The position numbers and the translations under genes are program-made. From an uncultured Clostridium sp. (GTDB lineage: Bacteria > Bacillota_I > Bacilli_A > RF39 > UBA660): 64,000 nucleotides of DNA. The stretch is taken from the NCBI GenBank assembly GCA_902493795.1, contig CABUQZ010000009.1, positions 1 through 64,000 of the forward strand, in the 5' to 3' direction. Of this stretch, positions 35,118 through 44,556 are shown in pieces (the first letter of the stretch is position 1; the number at the start of each line of letters is the position of its first letter). The notes beneath the pieces were generated by a model that saw only the letters and a program-made list of their open reading frames with translations, was not told where the DNA came from and made no database searches.

Positions 35118-37745
35118 ATGGAAAAAGTTATACTTATTGATGGAAACAATATTTTATTTAGGAGTTATTATGCAACTGCCTATAACGGAAATACTATGAA
35201 AAATTCTAAAGGGTTCCCAACTAATGCTTTGTATGGTCTTGTAAACATGATGAATAAAATTATCGAAGAAGAAAAACCAACTTATATAATGTGCGCTTTT
35301 GATAAAGGAAAAACATTTAGACATGAAAAATATGAAGACTACAAAGGTGGAAGAATAGAAACTCCAGATGAATTAAAATTGCAGTTTCCTGTAGCAAGAG
35401 AACTTGTTGAAGCAATGGGAATTAATTATTTTGAAATAGATAATTATGAAGCTGATGATATTATTGGAACATTTGCAAAAAAGTGTAATAACAACAAAGA
35501 TTTTGACGCAGTAATAATTAGTAGTGATAAAGACTTACTTCAATTAATAACTGATGAAGTAGAAGTAAAACTATTAAAGCAAGTTGGAAATGTTCGTATG
35601 ACTCATCAAGAGTTTGTTAACACTTATGGAATTGAACCACCTAGAATGGTTGATTTAAAAGCTCTTATGGGAGATTCATCAGATAATATTCCAGGAGTAA
35701 AAGGAATAGGAGAGAAGACTGCTTTAAACTTATTACACGAATATACTACACTTGATAACCTATATGAAAATATAGAGACAGTAAAAGGAAAAGTAAAAGA
35801 TAAACTAATAGAAGGAAAAGAATCTGCTTATAAAAGTTATGATCTTGCAACAATTTATACAGAAGTACCAATAGACACTGACTTTGAAAAAATAAGATAC
35901 AAGGGATATAATACTTTAAAATTCATTGAAATGTTAGAAAACTTAGAGTTTTACTCTCTTCTTAAAAAGTTAAATATTAAAAAAGATGATACAAAAGAAG
36001 AAATAGAGAAAACTAAAACTGAAAATTTAGAAATAAAAGTAATAGATGATATTGATGATTTCAAGCCAGTTGGAAATTATTCAATTTATTTAGAATTACT
36101 TGGATATAACTACCATACTGCTAAACCTTTAGGAATAGCTATTTACGATGGAAAAACAAATTACTACATACCATTTGAAAAAGTAGTAGAAAATGGTGAG
36201 ATTCTGTTAGAAAATGATAAAGAAAAATATACATATGACCTAAAGAAACTTTTAGTAGTACTTAAATACAATAATTTAACAATTAATAACTGTAACTATG
36301 ACGCTATGATAGCAGGATATCTTTTAAATTATAACGTTAAAGATGATATATCATATGTAATGAAAAATAACGGCTACGATGTAATGTTTTACGAAGAGGA
36401 GTTTGGTTCTCTTGCAAAACTTCATATGCCACCTGATAATACAGTAATTGAAAATGCCTGTAAAAAAGCAAAATACATATATGAATCAAAAGATGATTAT
36501 CTAAAAGAAATAGACACAGAAGATGAAAAATATTTATTTAATGATATAGAAATGCCTCTTGCAACAGTTCTTGCAGATATGGAGTACACTGGAATAAATG
36601 TTAGCAAAGACTATCTTTTAGAAATGGGTAAAGAAATTGATGAAAAACTATCTTTATTAGAAAAAGAAATCTATGACCTTGCTGGAACAGAGTTCAACAT
36701 AATGTCTCCAAAACAACTAGGAGATGTGTTGTTTGTCAAAATGGAGCTTCCATATCCTAAGAAAGTAAAAGATAATAGCTATTCAACAAGTAAAGATATT
36801 TTAGATAAAGTAGCTCCATACAGCCCAATAATCGAGAAAATACTAGATTACAGAATGCTTTCTAAATTAAAAAATAATTATATCGATGGACTGATTGGTG
36901 AGATAAGACCTGATGGAAAAATACATACGATGTTTAATCAAACCCTAACTAGAACAGGACGCCTTTCATCATCAAACCCTAACTTACAAAATATTCCTGC
37001 AAGACTAGAGTATGGTAAGTTAATAAGAAAAGCTTTTTATCCAGAGAAAAACTCTATAATATTATCAAGCGACTATTCTCAAATCGAATTGAGAATTTTT
37101 GCAGCACTTTCAAAAGCAGATAACTTAATTGAAGCTTTTAAAGAAGGAAAAGATATCCATGCTAAAACAGCAAGTGATATATTTGGGGTTAGAATAGAAG
37201 AAGTAACAAAAGATCAAAGAAGACAAGCTAAAGCAGTAAACTTTGGAATACTTTATGGAATAAGTAGCTTTGGACTTTCTGAAGACTTAAATATCGATGT
37301 TTATAAAGCTAAAAAGTTTATTGATAATTACCTAGAAACTTATCCAAGAATTAAAGAGTATATGAAAGAAGTACTAGAAAAAGCTCATAAAGATGGCTTT
37401 GTTACAACAATAATGAATAGAAAAAGAGTAATTGAAGAGCTAAATAACAAAAATTATATGATAAGATCAAGTGGAGAAAGAATGGCTCTTAATACTCCAA
37501 TTCAAGGAAGTAGTGCAGATATTCTAAAAAAAGCCATGGTTGAAATTTATGAAGAATTTGAAAAAAGAAATCTAAAAAGTAAAATGCTTATTCAAGTTCA
37601 CGATGAACTAGTATTTAACGTTTTAGAAAGTGAAGAAGCTGAAGTAGAAGAAATAGTAAAAGACATCATGGAAAATACGTACAAATTAAGTGTTCCTTTA
37701 ATTGTAGATATCAATAAAGGAAAAGATTGGTACGATGCAAAATAA
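35118..37745 (+). CDS. polA: DNA polymerase I
   Basis: The protein has 875 residues. A 5' nuclease domain (about 1-290, with NYEADDIIGTFA and GDSSDNIPGVKGIGEKTA) precedes a degenerate 3'-5' exonuclease domain, where the expected DxE is replaced by LEL in YSIYLELLG, so proofreading is probably lost, as in Bacillus. The polymerase domain has SDYSQIELR, RRQAKAVNFGILYG and QVHDELVF. It fills gaps in repair and removes Okazaki primers. CTGGTGATATAA precedes the ATG, and mutM follows 18 bases later, a common Firmicutes pairing. Confidence 0.97.
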   Translation: MEKVILIDGNNILFRSYYATAYNGNTMKNSKGFPTNALYGLVNMMNKIIEEEKPTYIMCAFDKGKTFRHEKYEDYKGGRIETPDELKLQFPVARELVEAMGINYFEIDNYEADDIIGTFAKKCNNNKDFDAVIISSDKDLLQLITDEVEVKLLKQVGNVRMTHQEFVNTYGIEPPRMVDLKALMGDSSDNIPGVKGIGEKTALNLLHEYTTLDNLYENIETVKGKVKDKLIEGKESAYKSYDLATIYTEVPIDTDFEKIRYKGYNTLKFIEMLENLEFYSLLKKLNIKKDDTKEEIEKTKTENLEIKVIDDIDDFKPVGNYSIYLELLGYNYHTAKPLGIAIYDGKTNYYIPFEKVVENGEILLENDKEKYTYDLKKLLVVLKYNNLTINNCNYDAMIAGYLLNYNVKDDISYVMKNNGYDVMFYEEEFGSLAKLHMPPDNTVIENACKKAKYIYESKDDYLKEIDTEDEKYLFNDIEMPLATVLADMEYTGINVSKDYLLEMGKEIDEKLSLLEKEIYDLAGTEFNIMSPKQLGDVLFVKMELPYPKKVKDNSYSTSKDILDKVAPYSPIIEKILDYRMLSKLKNNYIDGLIGEIRPDGKIHTMFNQTLTRTGRLSSSNPNLQNIPARLEYGKLIRKAFYPEKNSIILSSDYSQIELRIFAALSKADNLIEAFKEGKDIHAKTASDIFGVRIEEVTKDQRRQAKAVNFGILYGISSFGLSEDLNIDVYKAKKFIDNYLETYPRIKEYMKEVLEKAHKDGFVTTIMNRKRVIEELNNKNYMIRSSGERMALNTPIQGSSADILKKAMVEIYEEFEKRNLKSKMLIQVHDELVFNVLESEEAEVEEIVKDIMENTYKLSVPLIVDINKGKDWYDAK

Positions 37746-37763
37746 TTAAGTAGGTGAAGTAGT

Positions 37764-38585
37764 ATGCCAGAAAAACCAGAAGTAATAACAGTAGCAAAAA
37801 AACTAGAAAAGAAATTATTAGAAAGAAAAATACTAAATGTAGAAGTCTATCACGATAATATGATTGATTATCCAACAGTAGACTTATTTAAGAAAAATAT
37901 AGAAAATGAAACAATACATGAGATAACAACACGTGGGAAATGGATTGTTCTTTCTCTTGATCACTACTATTTGCTTTTTCACCTAAGAATGGAAGGAAAG
38001 TTCTTTTTTAGAACTAAAGATGTTCCTAAAGATAAGCATGAACATGTTATATTTAATATGGATAACGAAGAACAACTTCGTTTTGCAGACGTAAGAAAAT
38101 TTGGTAAAGTAATGCTTATCGAAAAAGATAAAATATATAGTATGAAACCTTATACAGAACTAGGGTTAGAGCCATGGGATGAAAATCTCACTTCTCTTTA
38201 TTTAAAAGAAAAGTATTCTAAAAAATCTCTTCCTATTAAAAGTGTTTTACTTGATCAATCAATAATTACAGGTATTGGAAATATATATGCTGACGAGATA
38301 TTGTTTTTATCTAACATCAATCCATTAACTAAAGCTAAAGATTTAACAGACGAAAATAGAAAAAGTATAATAGAAAACACCATTAAAGTGCTTGATGAAG
38401 CAATAAAAAAAGGTGGAACAACAATTAGAAGTTACACATCTGAAGAAGGAGTAACTGGTCTTTTTCAAAATGATTTGTATGTTCATGAAAGAGCCAAAGA
38501 GCCTTGTAGAAAATGTAAAACAGAAATAATCAAAATAAAAGTAGGGGGAAGAGGTACATATTATTGTCCCAACTGTCAAAAATAA
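37764..38585 (+). CDS. mutM: formamidopyrimidine-DNA glycosylase
   Basis: The protein has 273 residues. It starts MPEKPEV: Pro2 and Glu3 are the catalytic residues exposed after Met removal. RGKWIVL holds a conserved Lys, and the C-terminus has a helix-two-turn-helix region and a zinc finger (CRKC...CPNC). It removes oxidised purines such as 8-oxoguanine. TAGGTGAAGT precedes the ATG. It sits directly after polA, so both repair genes are probably co-transcribed. Confidence 0.95.
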   Translation: MPEKPEVITVAKKLEKKLLERKILNVEVYHDNMIDYPTVDLFKKNIENETIHEITTRGKWIVLSLDHYYLLFHLRMEGKFFFRTKDVPKDKHEHVIFNMDNEEQLRFADVRKFGKVMLIEKDKIYSMKPYTELGLEPWDENLTSLYLKEKYSKKSLPIKSVLLDQSIITGIGNIYADEILFLSNINPLTKAKDLTDENRKSIIENTIKVLDEAIKKGGTTIRSYTSEEGVTGLFQNDLYVHERAKEPCRKCKTEIIKIKVGGRGTYYCPNCQK

Positions 38586-38612
38586 AGAGCCTGATATTTC
38601 AAGCTCTTTTTT
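38584..38612. terminator. bidirectional terminator between mutM and the arginase-family gene
   Basis: AAAGAGC pairs with GCTCTTT around a 12-base loop, with T-rich sequence on both strands. The arginase-family stop codon lies in the loop. Confidence 0.75.
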
Positions 38613-39450
38613 CTTTTATTACTCTTTCTAATATATGTTCTGCTATTTCTTTAGTCTTATTATCTTTATCGAGTAATGGATTAAATTCTACTAGATCAAA
38701 AGATGTAATTAACTCTTTTCTTTTTAATAACTCTTCTAAAATTTCAAATGCTTCTTCTTTGTTTATTCCACAAGATGCCTTAACGCTAACACCAGGTGCT
38801 ATAACAGGGTCAATAACATCAAGGTCATAACTAATGTGCACCCCACGAAGCCCAGAAACAATTTGAAAAGCTTTATCAATTATTTCTTTTACTCCGTATT
38901 TTTTAATATCCTCAGTTGTAAAAACAGTAACCCCAGCTTTTTCTAAATTAATGTATTCAGCATCTTCAATATCTCTTCCACCAATAAGAACAGTCTTCTT
39001 AGGATCAAAATAGCTATCATCATAAAATGATGTTAAATAATTTCCATTTTGAAAAGATACACTAGCAAATGGCATTCCATGAAGGTTACCAGAAATAGTT
39101 GAATCCATATTGTGATAATCAGAGTGGGCATCAATCCAAAAAAGTCCAATGTTCTTGTATTTCTTTTTAGCACCCAAAGAAGACCCAATTGCTATCGCAT
39201 GATCTCCTCCAATAGTAACTACAAAGTCATTAGTATTAACAATTTTTTCATATAACTCTTTGTTAAACTTATTAACATACTTAATGTTTCTTTTTTTGTT
39301 TCCACTTTCAACTTCTTTTTTTACATCATCTTTTTTCAAAACGATAACGCTATCAACTTCGTTATCATACTTATTTAATTCTAATGGTCCTAATTCACTT
39401 CCAGAGATATGTACCCCTAAATCAGAACAAGCTTTTACAAATGTAGTCAT
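38599..39450 (-). CDS. arginase/agmatinase-family ureohydrolase
   Basis: The protein has 283 residues; ATG 39450 is chosen for the GGAGGT before it. The binuclear manganese motifs are present: GGDHAIAIG, DAHSDYH, SYDLDVIDP and a late Glu in FDLVEFNP. Length and order fit arginase (RocF) more than agmatinase, but substrate specificity cannot be read reliably. It is transcribed against polA-mutM and ends in their shared terminator. No arginine-catabolic partner lies nearby. Confidence 0.88.
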   Translation of the reverse strand: MTTFVKACSDLGVHISGSELGPLELNKYDNEVDSVIVLKKDDVKKEVESGNKKRNIKYVNKFNKELYEKIVNTNDFVVTIGGDHAIAIGSSLGAKKKYKNIGLFWIDAHSDYHNMDSTISGNLHGMPFASVSFQNGNYLTSFYDDSYFDPKKTVLIGGRDIEDAEYINLEKAGVTVFTTEDIKKYGVKEIIDKAFQIVSGLRGVHISYDLDVIDPVIAPGVSVKASCGINKEEAFEILEELLKRKELITSFDLVEFNPLLDKDNKTKEIAEHILERVIKEKRA

Positions 39451-39555
39451 AAATACCTCCAAAATAACTATAATATAAACAAATAAATAATTCAATGCTT
39501 TTAAGTTGTTTAATTTTTTTTGAAAATAATGTATACTCTTATTAAGAGGTTAAAT

Positions 39556-41001
39556 ATGAAAAAGCTAAATGAATTATATAAATGTGATTATGATGTAGAA
39601 GTAGAAGGTATAAAAATCAATTCGCAAGAAGTTGTTAAAAATGATTTGTTCATATGCACAAAAGGTGTAACAACAGATAGACACGACTTTGTAGATGACG
39701 CTATAAGACATGGTGCAAGTGCTATTGTAGCAAGTAAAAAAATTGATGTAGATGTACCTGTAATATATGTTGAAGATACAAATCAAGAACTAGCACCATT
39801 ATGTGCGAGATTTTATGATCATCCTGAAGAAGAAATTAAAATATATGGAGTAACAGGAACAGATGGTAAAACAAGTACAACGACAATTGTTCAATATCTT
39901 TTAGGAAAAGAAAATTGTGGTTATATTGGAACTAATGGAAGAAGCTGTTCTAAGTTTGATAAAGATACAAATAATACAACACCAGACTCAGATAAACTTT
40001 ATGAGTATTTTAGAGATTTTTTAGATTCTGGATGTAAAGAAGTAGCAATGGAAGCATCAAGTGAAGCTTTCTTTAGAAAAAGAATTGAATTATTATCTTT
40101 TGATGTTGGAGCAATCACCAATATAACAAGAGAACACTTAAACATTCATGGCTCTTTTGAAAATTATATAGAATGTAAGTGCCAACTTTTCAAACAAGTA
40201 AAAAAAGATGGGTATTCAATTCTAAATAAAGATGATGAATTTTATGAAACAGTAAGAAAGTCATGCGTATCTAAGCATATTTGGACTTATGGAAAAGAAA
40301 AAGATAATGATTTAGTAATTGCAGACTACAAAATTAACCCAAATAAAACAGATATTATCTTTAATATTCAAGGAGTAGATTATAATATCGAAAGTCCATT
40401 ATTAGGAGAATTTAATGTCTATAATTTAGCCTGTGCTATTTTAGTTTGTTTAGCAAGTGGAAAAACGATGGAAGAGCTTATCCCAAATATTAAAAATATA
40501 GCTGTTAAAGGAAGAATAGACGTATTACCAAATGTAGGTCAAAACTTTACTGTAATGGTTGATTATGCTCATACTCCAAATGGAATAAAAAATATTTTAA
40601 AATTTGTTCATACACTTAATGTCAACAGAAGTATCGTAGTAATTGGTTCAGCAGGAGAAAGAGACTTCTTAAAAAGACCACTTATGGGAAAAACAGTAGT
40701 TGAAAACGCAAGTTATGCAGTGTTTACCTATGAAGATCCAAGAAGCGAAGACCCAGAAAATATTATTAAAATGATGACTTCTGAAATAGAAGATAAATCA
40801 AAATATGAAGTAGTAGTAGATAGAAGTAAAGCAATAGAAAGAGCTATTAATCTAGCAAGAGAAAACGATATTGTCTTGATTCTTGGAAAAGGAAACGAAA
40901 CTTACGAAAAACTAAAAAATAAAACAATATATTTTAATGATGAAGAAGAAGCTATGAAAGCTTTAAAGAAAAGATATACAAAAGAAAAAGTGACACAATA
41001 A
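39556..41001 (+). CDS. murE: UDP-N-acetylmuramyl tripeptide synthetase MurE
   Basis: The protein has 481 residues from ATG 39556, preceded by AAGAGGT. The ATP loop is GVTGTDGKTSTTT (98-110), with NTTPDS, MEASSEAFF and HLNIHGSFENY as Mur motifs, and VDYAHTPNGI in the C-terminal half. The amino-acid motif reads EDPRSEDP, close to DNPR of meso-diaminopimelate-adding MurE, so mDAP is more likely than Lys; the D-to-E and N-to-D changes leave some doubt. It is followed by truB after 17 bases. Confidence 0.93.
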   Translation: MKKLNELYKCDYDVEVEGIKINSQEVVKNDLFICTKGVTTDRHDFVDDAIRHGASAIVASKKIDVDVPVIYVEDTNQELAPLCARFYDHPEEEIKIYGVTGTDGKTSTTTIVQYLLGKENCGYIGTNGRSCSKFDKDTNNTTPDSDKLYEYFRDFLDSGCKEVAMEASSEAFFRKRIELLSFDVGAITNITREHLNIHGSFENYIECKCQLFKQVKKDGYSILNKDDEFYETVRKSCVSKHIWTYGKEKDNDLVIADYKINPNKTDIIFNIQGVDYNIESPLLGEFNVYNLACAILVCLASGKTMEELIPNIKNIAVKGRIDVLPNVGQNFTVMVDYAHTPNGIKNILKFVHTLNVNRSIVVIGSAGERDFLKRPLMGKTVVENASYAVFTYEDPRSEDPENIIKMMTSEIEDKSKYEVVVDRSKAIERAINLARENDIVLILGKGNETYEKLKNKTIYFNDEEEAMKALKKRYTKEKVTQ

Positions 41002-41018
41002 CATTAGTAGGTGAAAAT

Positions 41019-41885
41019 ATGGATGGTATTTTAGTAATAGATAAACAAGAAGGCTATACAAGTAGAGACATAGTAAACATTGTTGGAAGTTTATTAAATA
41101 CAAAAAAAGTAGGACATGCTGGAACACTTGACCCAATAGCAACAGGTGTTTTAGTAGTAGCAGTAGGTAGTGCCTTAAAAGTAATAGAATTTATAAATTA
41201 CAATGATAAAGAGTATATTGCCAAAGTAAAGTTTGGAATAGAAACAAATACATTAGATATAACAGGTACAATTACTAAAAAACAAGATAACTATTTTGTT
41301 GATTCAAATAAATTAAATGATGTAGTTAATAGCTTCAAAGGAAAATACCTTCAAGAAGTACCTCTTTATAGCTCTATCAAAGTAGCAGGAAAAAGATTAT
41401 ATAAATATGCAAGGGATAATGAAGAAGTAGAACTTCCAAAAAGAGAAGTAGAAATATATAGGATAGAAGTATTGGAAATAAATCATGAAGGATTCACATT
41501 TAAAGCAGAAGTAAGCAAAGGAACATATATTAGAAGCCTAATTCGTGATATTGGAGAAAAACTAGGTATTCCTTGTACAATGGAAGCTCTAAGAAGAACT
41601 AAACAGGGAGTATTCACTTTAGATGATGCGATTAAATTATCTAGTATAGAAAATAATGACTATAAGTTCCTTCCAATAGAAAAAGTATTAAGTAACTATC
41701 CAATTGTTGAAGTAGATGAAGAAAAAGAAAAAAAGATTATGAATGGAATAGTACTTTCAAATACTTATGAAAAAGATATCGTCGTATTTAAAAGTAAAAA
41801 AACAAAAGATATAATTGCAATCTACGAAAAATATGACAAAGACACATCCAAAATAAAACCTATTAAAGTATTAAAAAACAAATAA
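41019..41885 (+). CDS. truB: tRNA pseudouridine-55 synthase TruB
   Basis: The protein has 288 residues. GILVIDKQEGYTSRDIV and VGHAGTLDPIATGVLVV hold the conserved KP-like loop and the catalytic Asp, and YSSIKVAGKRLYKYAR and GTYIRSLIRDIG follow. It makes the universal pseudouridine in the T loop of tRNAs. TAGGTGAAAAT precedes the ATG. It usually neighbours rbfA and ribF; here it follows murE. Confidence 0.96.
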   Translation: MDGILVIDKQEGYTSRDIVNIVGSLLNTKKVGHAGTLDPIATGVLVVAVGSALKVIEFINYNDKEYIAKVKFGIETNTLDITGTITKKQDNYFVDSNKLNDVVNSFKGKYLQEVPLYSSIKVAGKRLYKYARDNEEVELPKREVEIYRIEVLEINHEGFTFKAEVSKGTYIRSLIRDIGEKLGIPCTMEALRRTKQGVFTLDDAIKLSSIENNDYKFLPIEKVLSNYPIVEVDEEKEKKIMNGIVLSNTYEKDIVVFKSKKTKDIIAIYEKYDKDTSKIKPIKVLKNK

Positions 41886-41893
41886 ATTGAATT

Positions 41894-41916
41894 AAAAGAG
41901 AGCTCTTCTCTTTTTT
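41894..41916 (+). terminator. terminator of murE-truB
   Basis: AAAAGAGA pairs with TCTCTTTT around a 5-base loop, followed by T. Confidence 0.8.
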
Positions 41917-42011
41917 CTTTTTTAGGAAAATGATGAATATTAGTTTAATTAAAATATAACTTTTATGATGAGTAGTTTTATGATAGAATAATTTACATAT
42001 GGGGGATTTTT

Positions 42012-42908
42012 ATGACAAATAAGATGATTGATAGAATTAAAGATAAACAAGATAGTAACATATCAATACAAGTAGAATTATTTGAACTTTTAAATGAATA
42101 TAAAGGAATACTTAAAGATTCAATGATAGATTACCTAAATTCTTTAATTGGACTTGAATTTTCAGTTATAAGGGAATATATCAGTGAATCTGATAGGAAA
42201 AGACTTGGAGAATTAGAAGCATATAAAATAATTGCAATATTTAATATTTATAATAGAGCATTAAAGTTATTTGAAAAAAGTGGTATAGATTATGATGTCC
42301 GAAATTATGACTATACAGGTTTAAAAGTATCAACGTCTATAAGTGATAATGATGTAAGTTTATTTGGTTTCAATTACATAGAAAGACAAAATGACAATAT
42401 ACCTAGTGATTATAGAAGTATGAAAATTGGTGAAATATCTCTATACCAAACTTTAGAAAATGAGCAAGCAAAAAATGTAGAATATCAAAGGATAGAAAAC
42501 AAAGTAAGAGAGTTAGAGGATGTCCTTAAAAGGATTAATCCTTATGGCAATCTATCTGTTTATTATAAGGCTAAAGAAGATTTAGAAGATTATAATCAAA
42601 AACTTGCTAGATTACTTGCTAAAAAAGAAGCATCAAATATTTATAAACAAGAAATAGAAACAACTAATTATATTCGAGACTTGTTCTTAGAAGATTATGG
42701 TATTGAGAAAGAAGAGCTTGAAGATAAAACAGTTTATGACGACTATAAAAAATTTACTGAGCCAAAAGTTGTTGTTCCATCAGCGACAGTTTCTGGAATA
42801 CATTTACCTCCTGTTCTTAGTTTCCCAAGAGAAAGAGATTTAACTCAAATAACACTTACCAAAAAAATGCCTAATTTAAGGATTCATAATCATATTACAT
42901 ATAGGTAA
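42012..42908 (+). CDS. unknown helical protein
   Basis: The protein has 298 residues with no signal peptide or membrane helix. It is mostly helical and charged, with a likely coiled coil in the middle to second half (about residues 150-235, around NKVRELEDVLKRI and EDLEDYNQKLARLLAKK). The C-terminal 50 residues contain a Pro/Val-rich linker (VVVPSATVSGIHLPPV). GGGGGAT precedes the ATG and a terminator follows, so it is a single-gene unit. No family is recognised. Confidence 0.7.
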   Translation: MTNKMIDRIKDKQDSNISIQVELFELLNEYKGILKDSMIDYLNSLIGLEFSVIREYISESDRKRLGELEAYKIIAIFNIYNRALKLFEKSGIDYDVRNYDYTGLKVSTSISDNDVSLFGFNYIERQNDNIPSDYRSMKIGEISLYQTLENEQAKNVEYQRIENKVRELEDVLKRINPYGNLSVYYKAKEDLEDYNQKLARLLAKKEASNIYKQEIETTNYIRDLFLEDYGIEKEELEDKTVYDDYKKFTEPKVVVPSATVSGIHLPPVLSFPRERDLTQITLTKKMPNLRIHNHITYR

Positions 42909-42922
42909 TTTATTAAATAAGC

Positions 42923-42951
42923 AAAAGGAGCATAATATATGCTACTTTTTT
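42923..42951 (+). terminator. terminator of the unknown helical gene
   Basis: AGCATA pairs with TATGCT around a 3-base loop, extended after one mismatch by AAAAG/CTTTT, with a T run. Confidence 0.7.
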
Positions 42952-42963
42952 CTTATAAAAAAA

Positions 42964-43569
42964 TTAATATTTATCTTCACAAATTGCAATAATATATCCC
43001 TCTAAATCATCAATTAATTTTAAAGAAACACTATTATCACTACAGGAAATATCATTATAAGTTTTAATTTCAAATTGAACTTCTTTTATGTGATTTAAAT
43101 TTGTTCCTTTCATTTTAAAATATGCTTCTTTTAAAGTATAAATTTCAAATAATCTCTTATATATATCATCGTTTCCTGACAAAATATATTCTTTTTCCTT
43201 GTCTGTTGCAAATTGATTTATAGAGTCTATTGAAGTTGTTCTTATTTTTTCAATATCTACACCAACTTCATAATCTGATACTATAGCTATTACATATTGG
43301 TAAGAGTGACTAATATTATAAAATATTGGTTTGTTATTAATATATGGTTTTCCATTTTCATTTACTAAAAATTCTAGTTCTTCATAATTTGTCTTATAAT
43401 TTTCCTTTAATAGCTCATCAAGTATAATCTCTCCAGTAATAGAAGAGAGTTTTTTATCATCTTTTACATATTTTGCTATTCTATCTTTTTTTAAAGGGTA
43501 AAGTATATTATAAAACATATTTAAATAATCTTTACTATAATAATCAAACCTTCTTATTTTATATTTCAT
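42964..43569 (-). CDS. 4'-phosphopantetheinyl transferase (Sfp superfamily)
   Basis: The protein has 201 residues. ISHSYQYVIAIVSDYEVGVDIEKI carries the magnesium-binding Asp and Glu, and LKEAYFKMKG the conserved helix motif, both typical of Sfp/AcpT enzymes. It transfers phosphopantetheine from CoA to a Ser of carrier proteins. The DltC-like carrier at 45910 lies 2.3 kb away and is a likely client; the gene is divergent from vanW-dltA-dltC. Confidence 0.88.
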   Translation of the reverse strand: MKYKIRRFDYYSKDYLNMFYNILYPLKKDRIAKYVKDDKKLSSITGEIILDELLKENYKTNYEELEFLVNENGKPYINNKPIFYNISHSYQYVIAIVSDYEVGVDIEKIRTTSIDSINQFATDKEKEYILSGNDDIYKRLFEIYTLKEAYFKMKGTNLNHIKEVQFEIKTYNDISCSDNSVSLKLIDDLEGYIIAICEDKY

Positions 43570-43680
43570 AATAATATCTCCATATAGATATATAATACAA
43601 TATTTTCTAAAACATAAGATACCATATTTGTTTTTGTGATATAATTCTTTTATAAGATTTAAGTGGGAGAAGTAAATATT

Positions 43681-44556
43681 ATGGGAAGAAAACTGTTTTG
43701 TGATATAAGTCCAACTTGTTATAAAATATCTTCTGAAAAACAGATATTATTAAGAAAAGGTAAAGATTTATTAAAAAGAGCAAAAATTGCAAAAACTAAA
43801 AGTAAAGAAGAATTACCAAACATTGTAAAAAGTCATAGTTCTATTTTAGTAAGAAAACTTAATGGAGTTGATTTAAGACTTCAAGAAAATAAAGTAACTA
43901 ATATAATGCTAGCTTGTAACAAAATTAATGGAATAATAATTCATCCTGGAGAAACTTTTTCTTTTTGGAGAACTGTTGGAAAAGCTACAGAGAAAAAAGG
44001 TTATAAAAGGGGTCTAGTTATAAGTAGAAAGGGTATGACTTCTGGTTTTGGTGGAGGCCTTTGCCAAATGGCAAATATGATACACTGGCTAGTTTTAAAT
44101 AGTCCTTTAGAAGTTACTGAACTACATCATCATTCAGATGCTTTATTTCCAGATGAAAGAAGAAGAGTACCATTTGGAACAGGAACTTCAATTTGTTATA
44201 ATTACGTAGACTATAGATTTAAAAATAATACTGATCAAGATGTTCAAATATTGGTTTGGGTCGAAAATGGTGAACTATGTGGTGAACTACGAAGTGAAAG
44301 AGAATTTCCTTGTAGATATAAATTAATAGAAGAAAATCACCATTTCCAAAAAGAAGGCGAAGAATATTTTAGAATATCTCAAGTATACAGAATTGTAATA
44401 GATAGAAAAACAAACGAGGAATTATATAAAGAATTAATTCTAGATAATCATTCACGTGTTATGTATGATTATAACTTAATTCCCAAAGAGCAAATAAGGA
44501 ATAATGAAGATGATAATAGAAAAAATTCAAAAAATAGTAGAAAAAAATCCAAATAA
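43681..44556 (+). CDS. VanW-family protein
   Basis: The protein has 291 residues from ATG 43681, with GGGAGAAG before it. Conserved VanW features are present: NGIIIHPGETFSFWRTVG, KGYKRGLVI, GGGLCQMANMIHWL and HHSDALFPD. VanW genes occur in some vancomycin-resistance clusters and many Gram-positive genomes, but their biochemical role is unproven. No signal peptide or membrane helix is obvious. It overlaps the dltA-like gene by 53 bases, strong evidence that the two are expressed together. Confidence 0.85.
   Translation: MGRKLFCDISPTCYKISSEKQILLRKGKDLLKRAKIAKTKSKEELPNIVKSHSSILVRKLNGVDLRLQENKVTNIMLACNKINGIIIHPGETFSFWRTVGKATEKKGYKRGLVISRKGMTSGFGGGLCQMANMIHWLVLNSPLEVTELHHHSDALFPDERRRVPFGTGTSICYNYVDYRFKNNTDQDVQILVWVENGELCGELRSEREFPCRYKLIEENHHFQKEGEEYFRISQVYRIVIDRKTNEELYKELILDNHSRVMYDYNLIPKEQIRNNEDDNRKNSKNSRKKSK

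Noticed and set aside
43663..43680. A GTG start for VanW at 43663
   Set aside because: The GGGAGAAG ribosome site lies after it and before the ATG at 43681.
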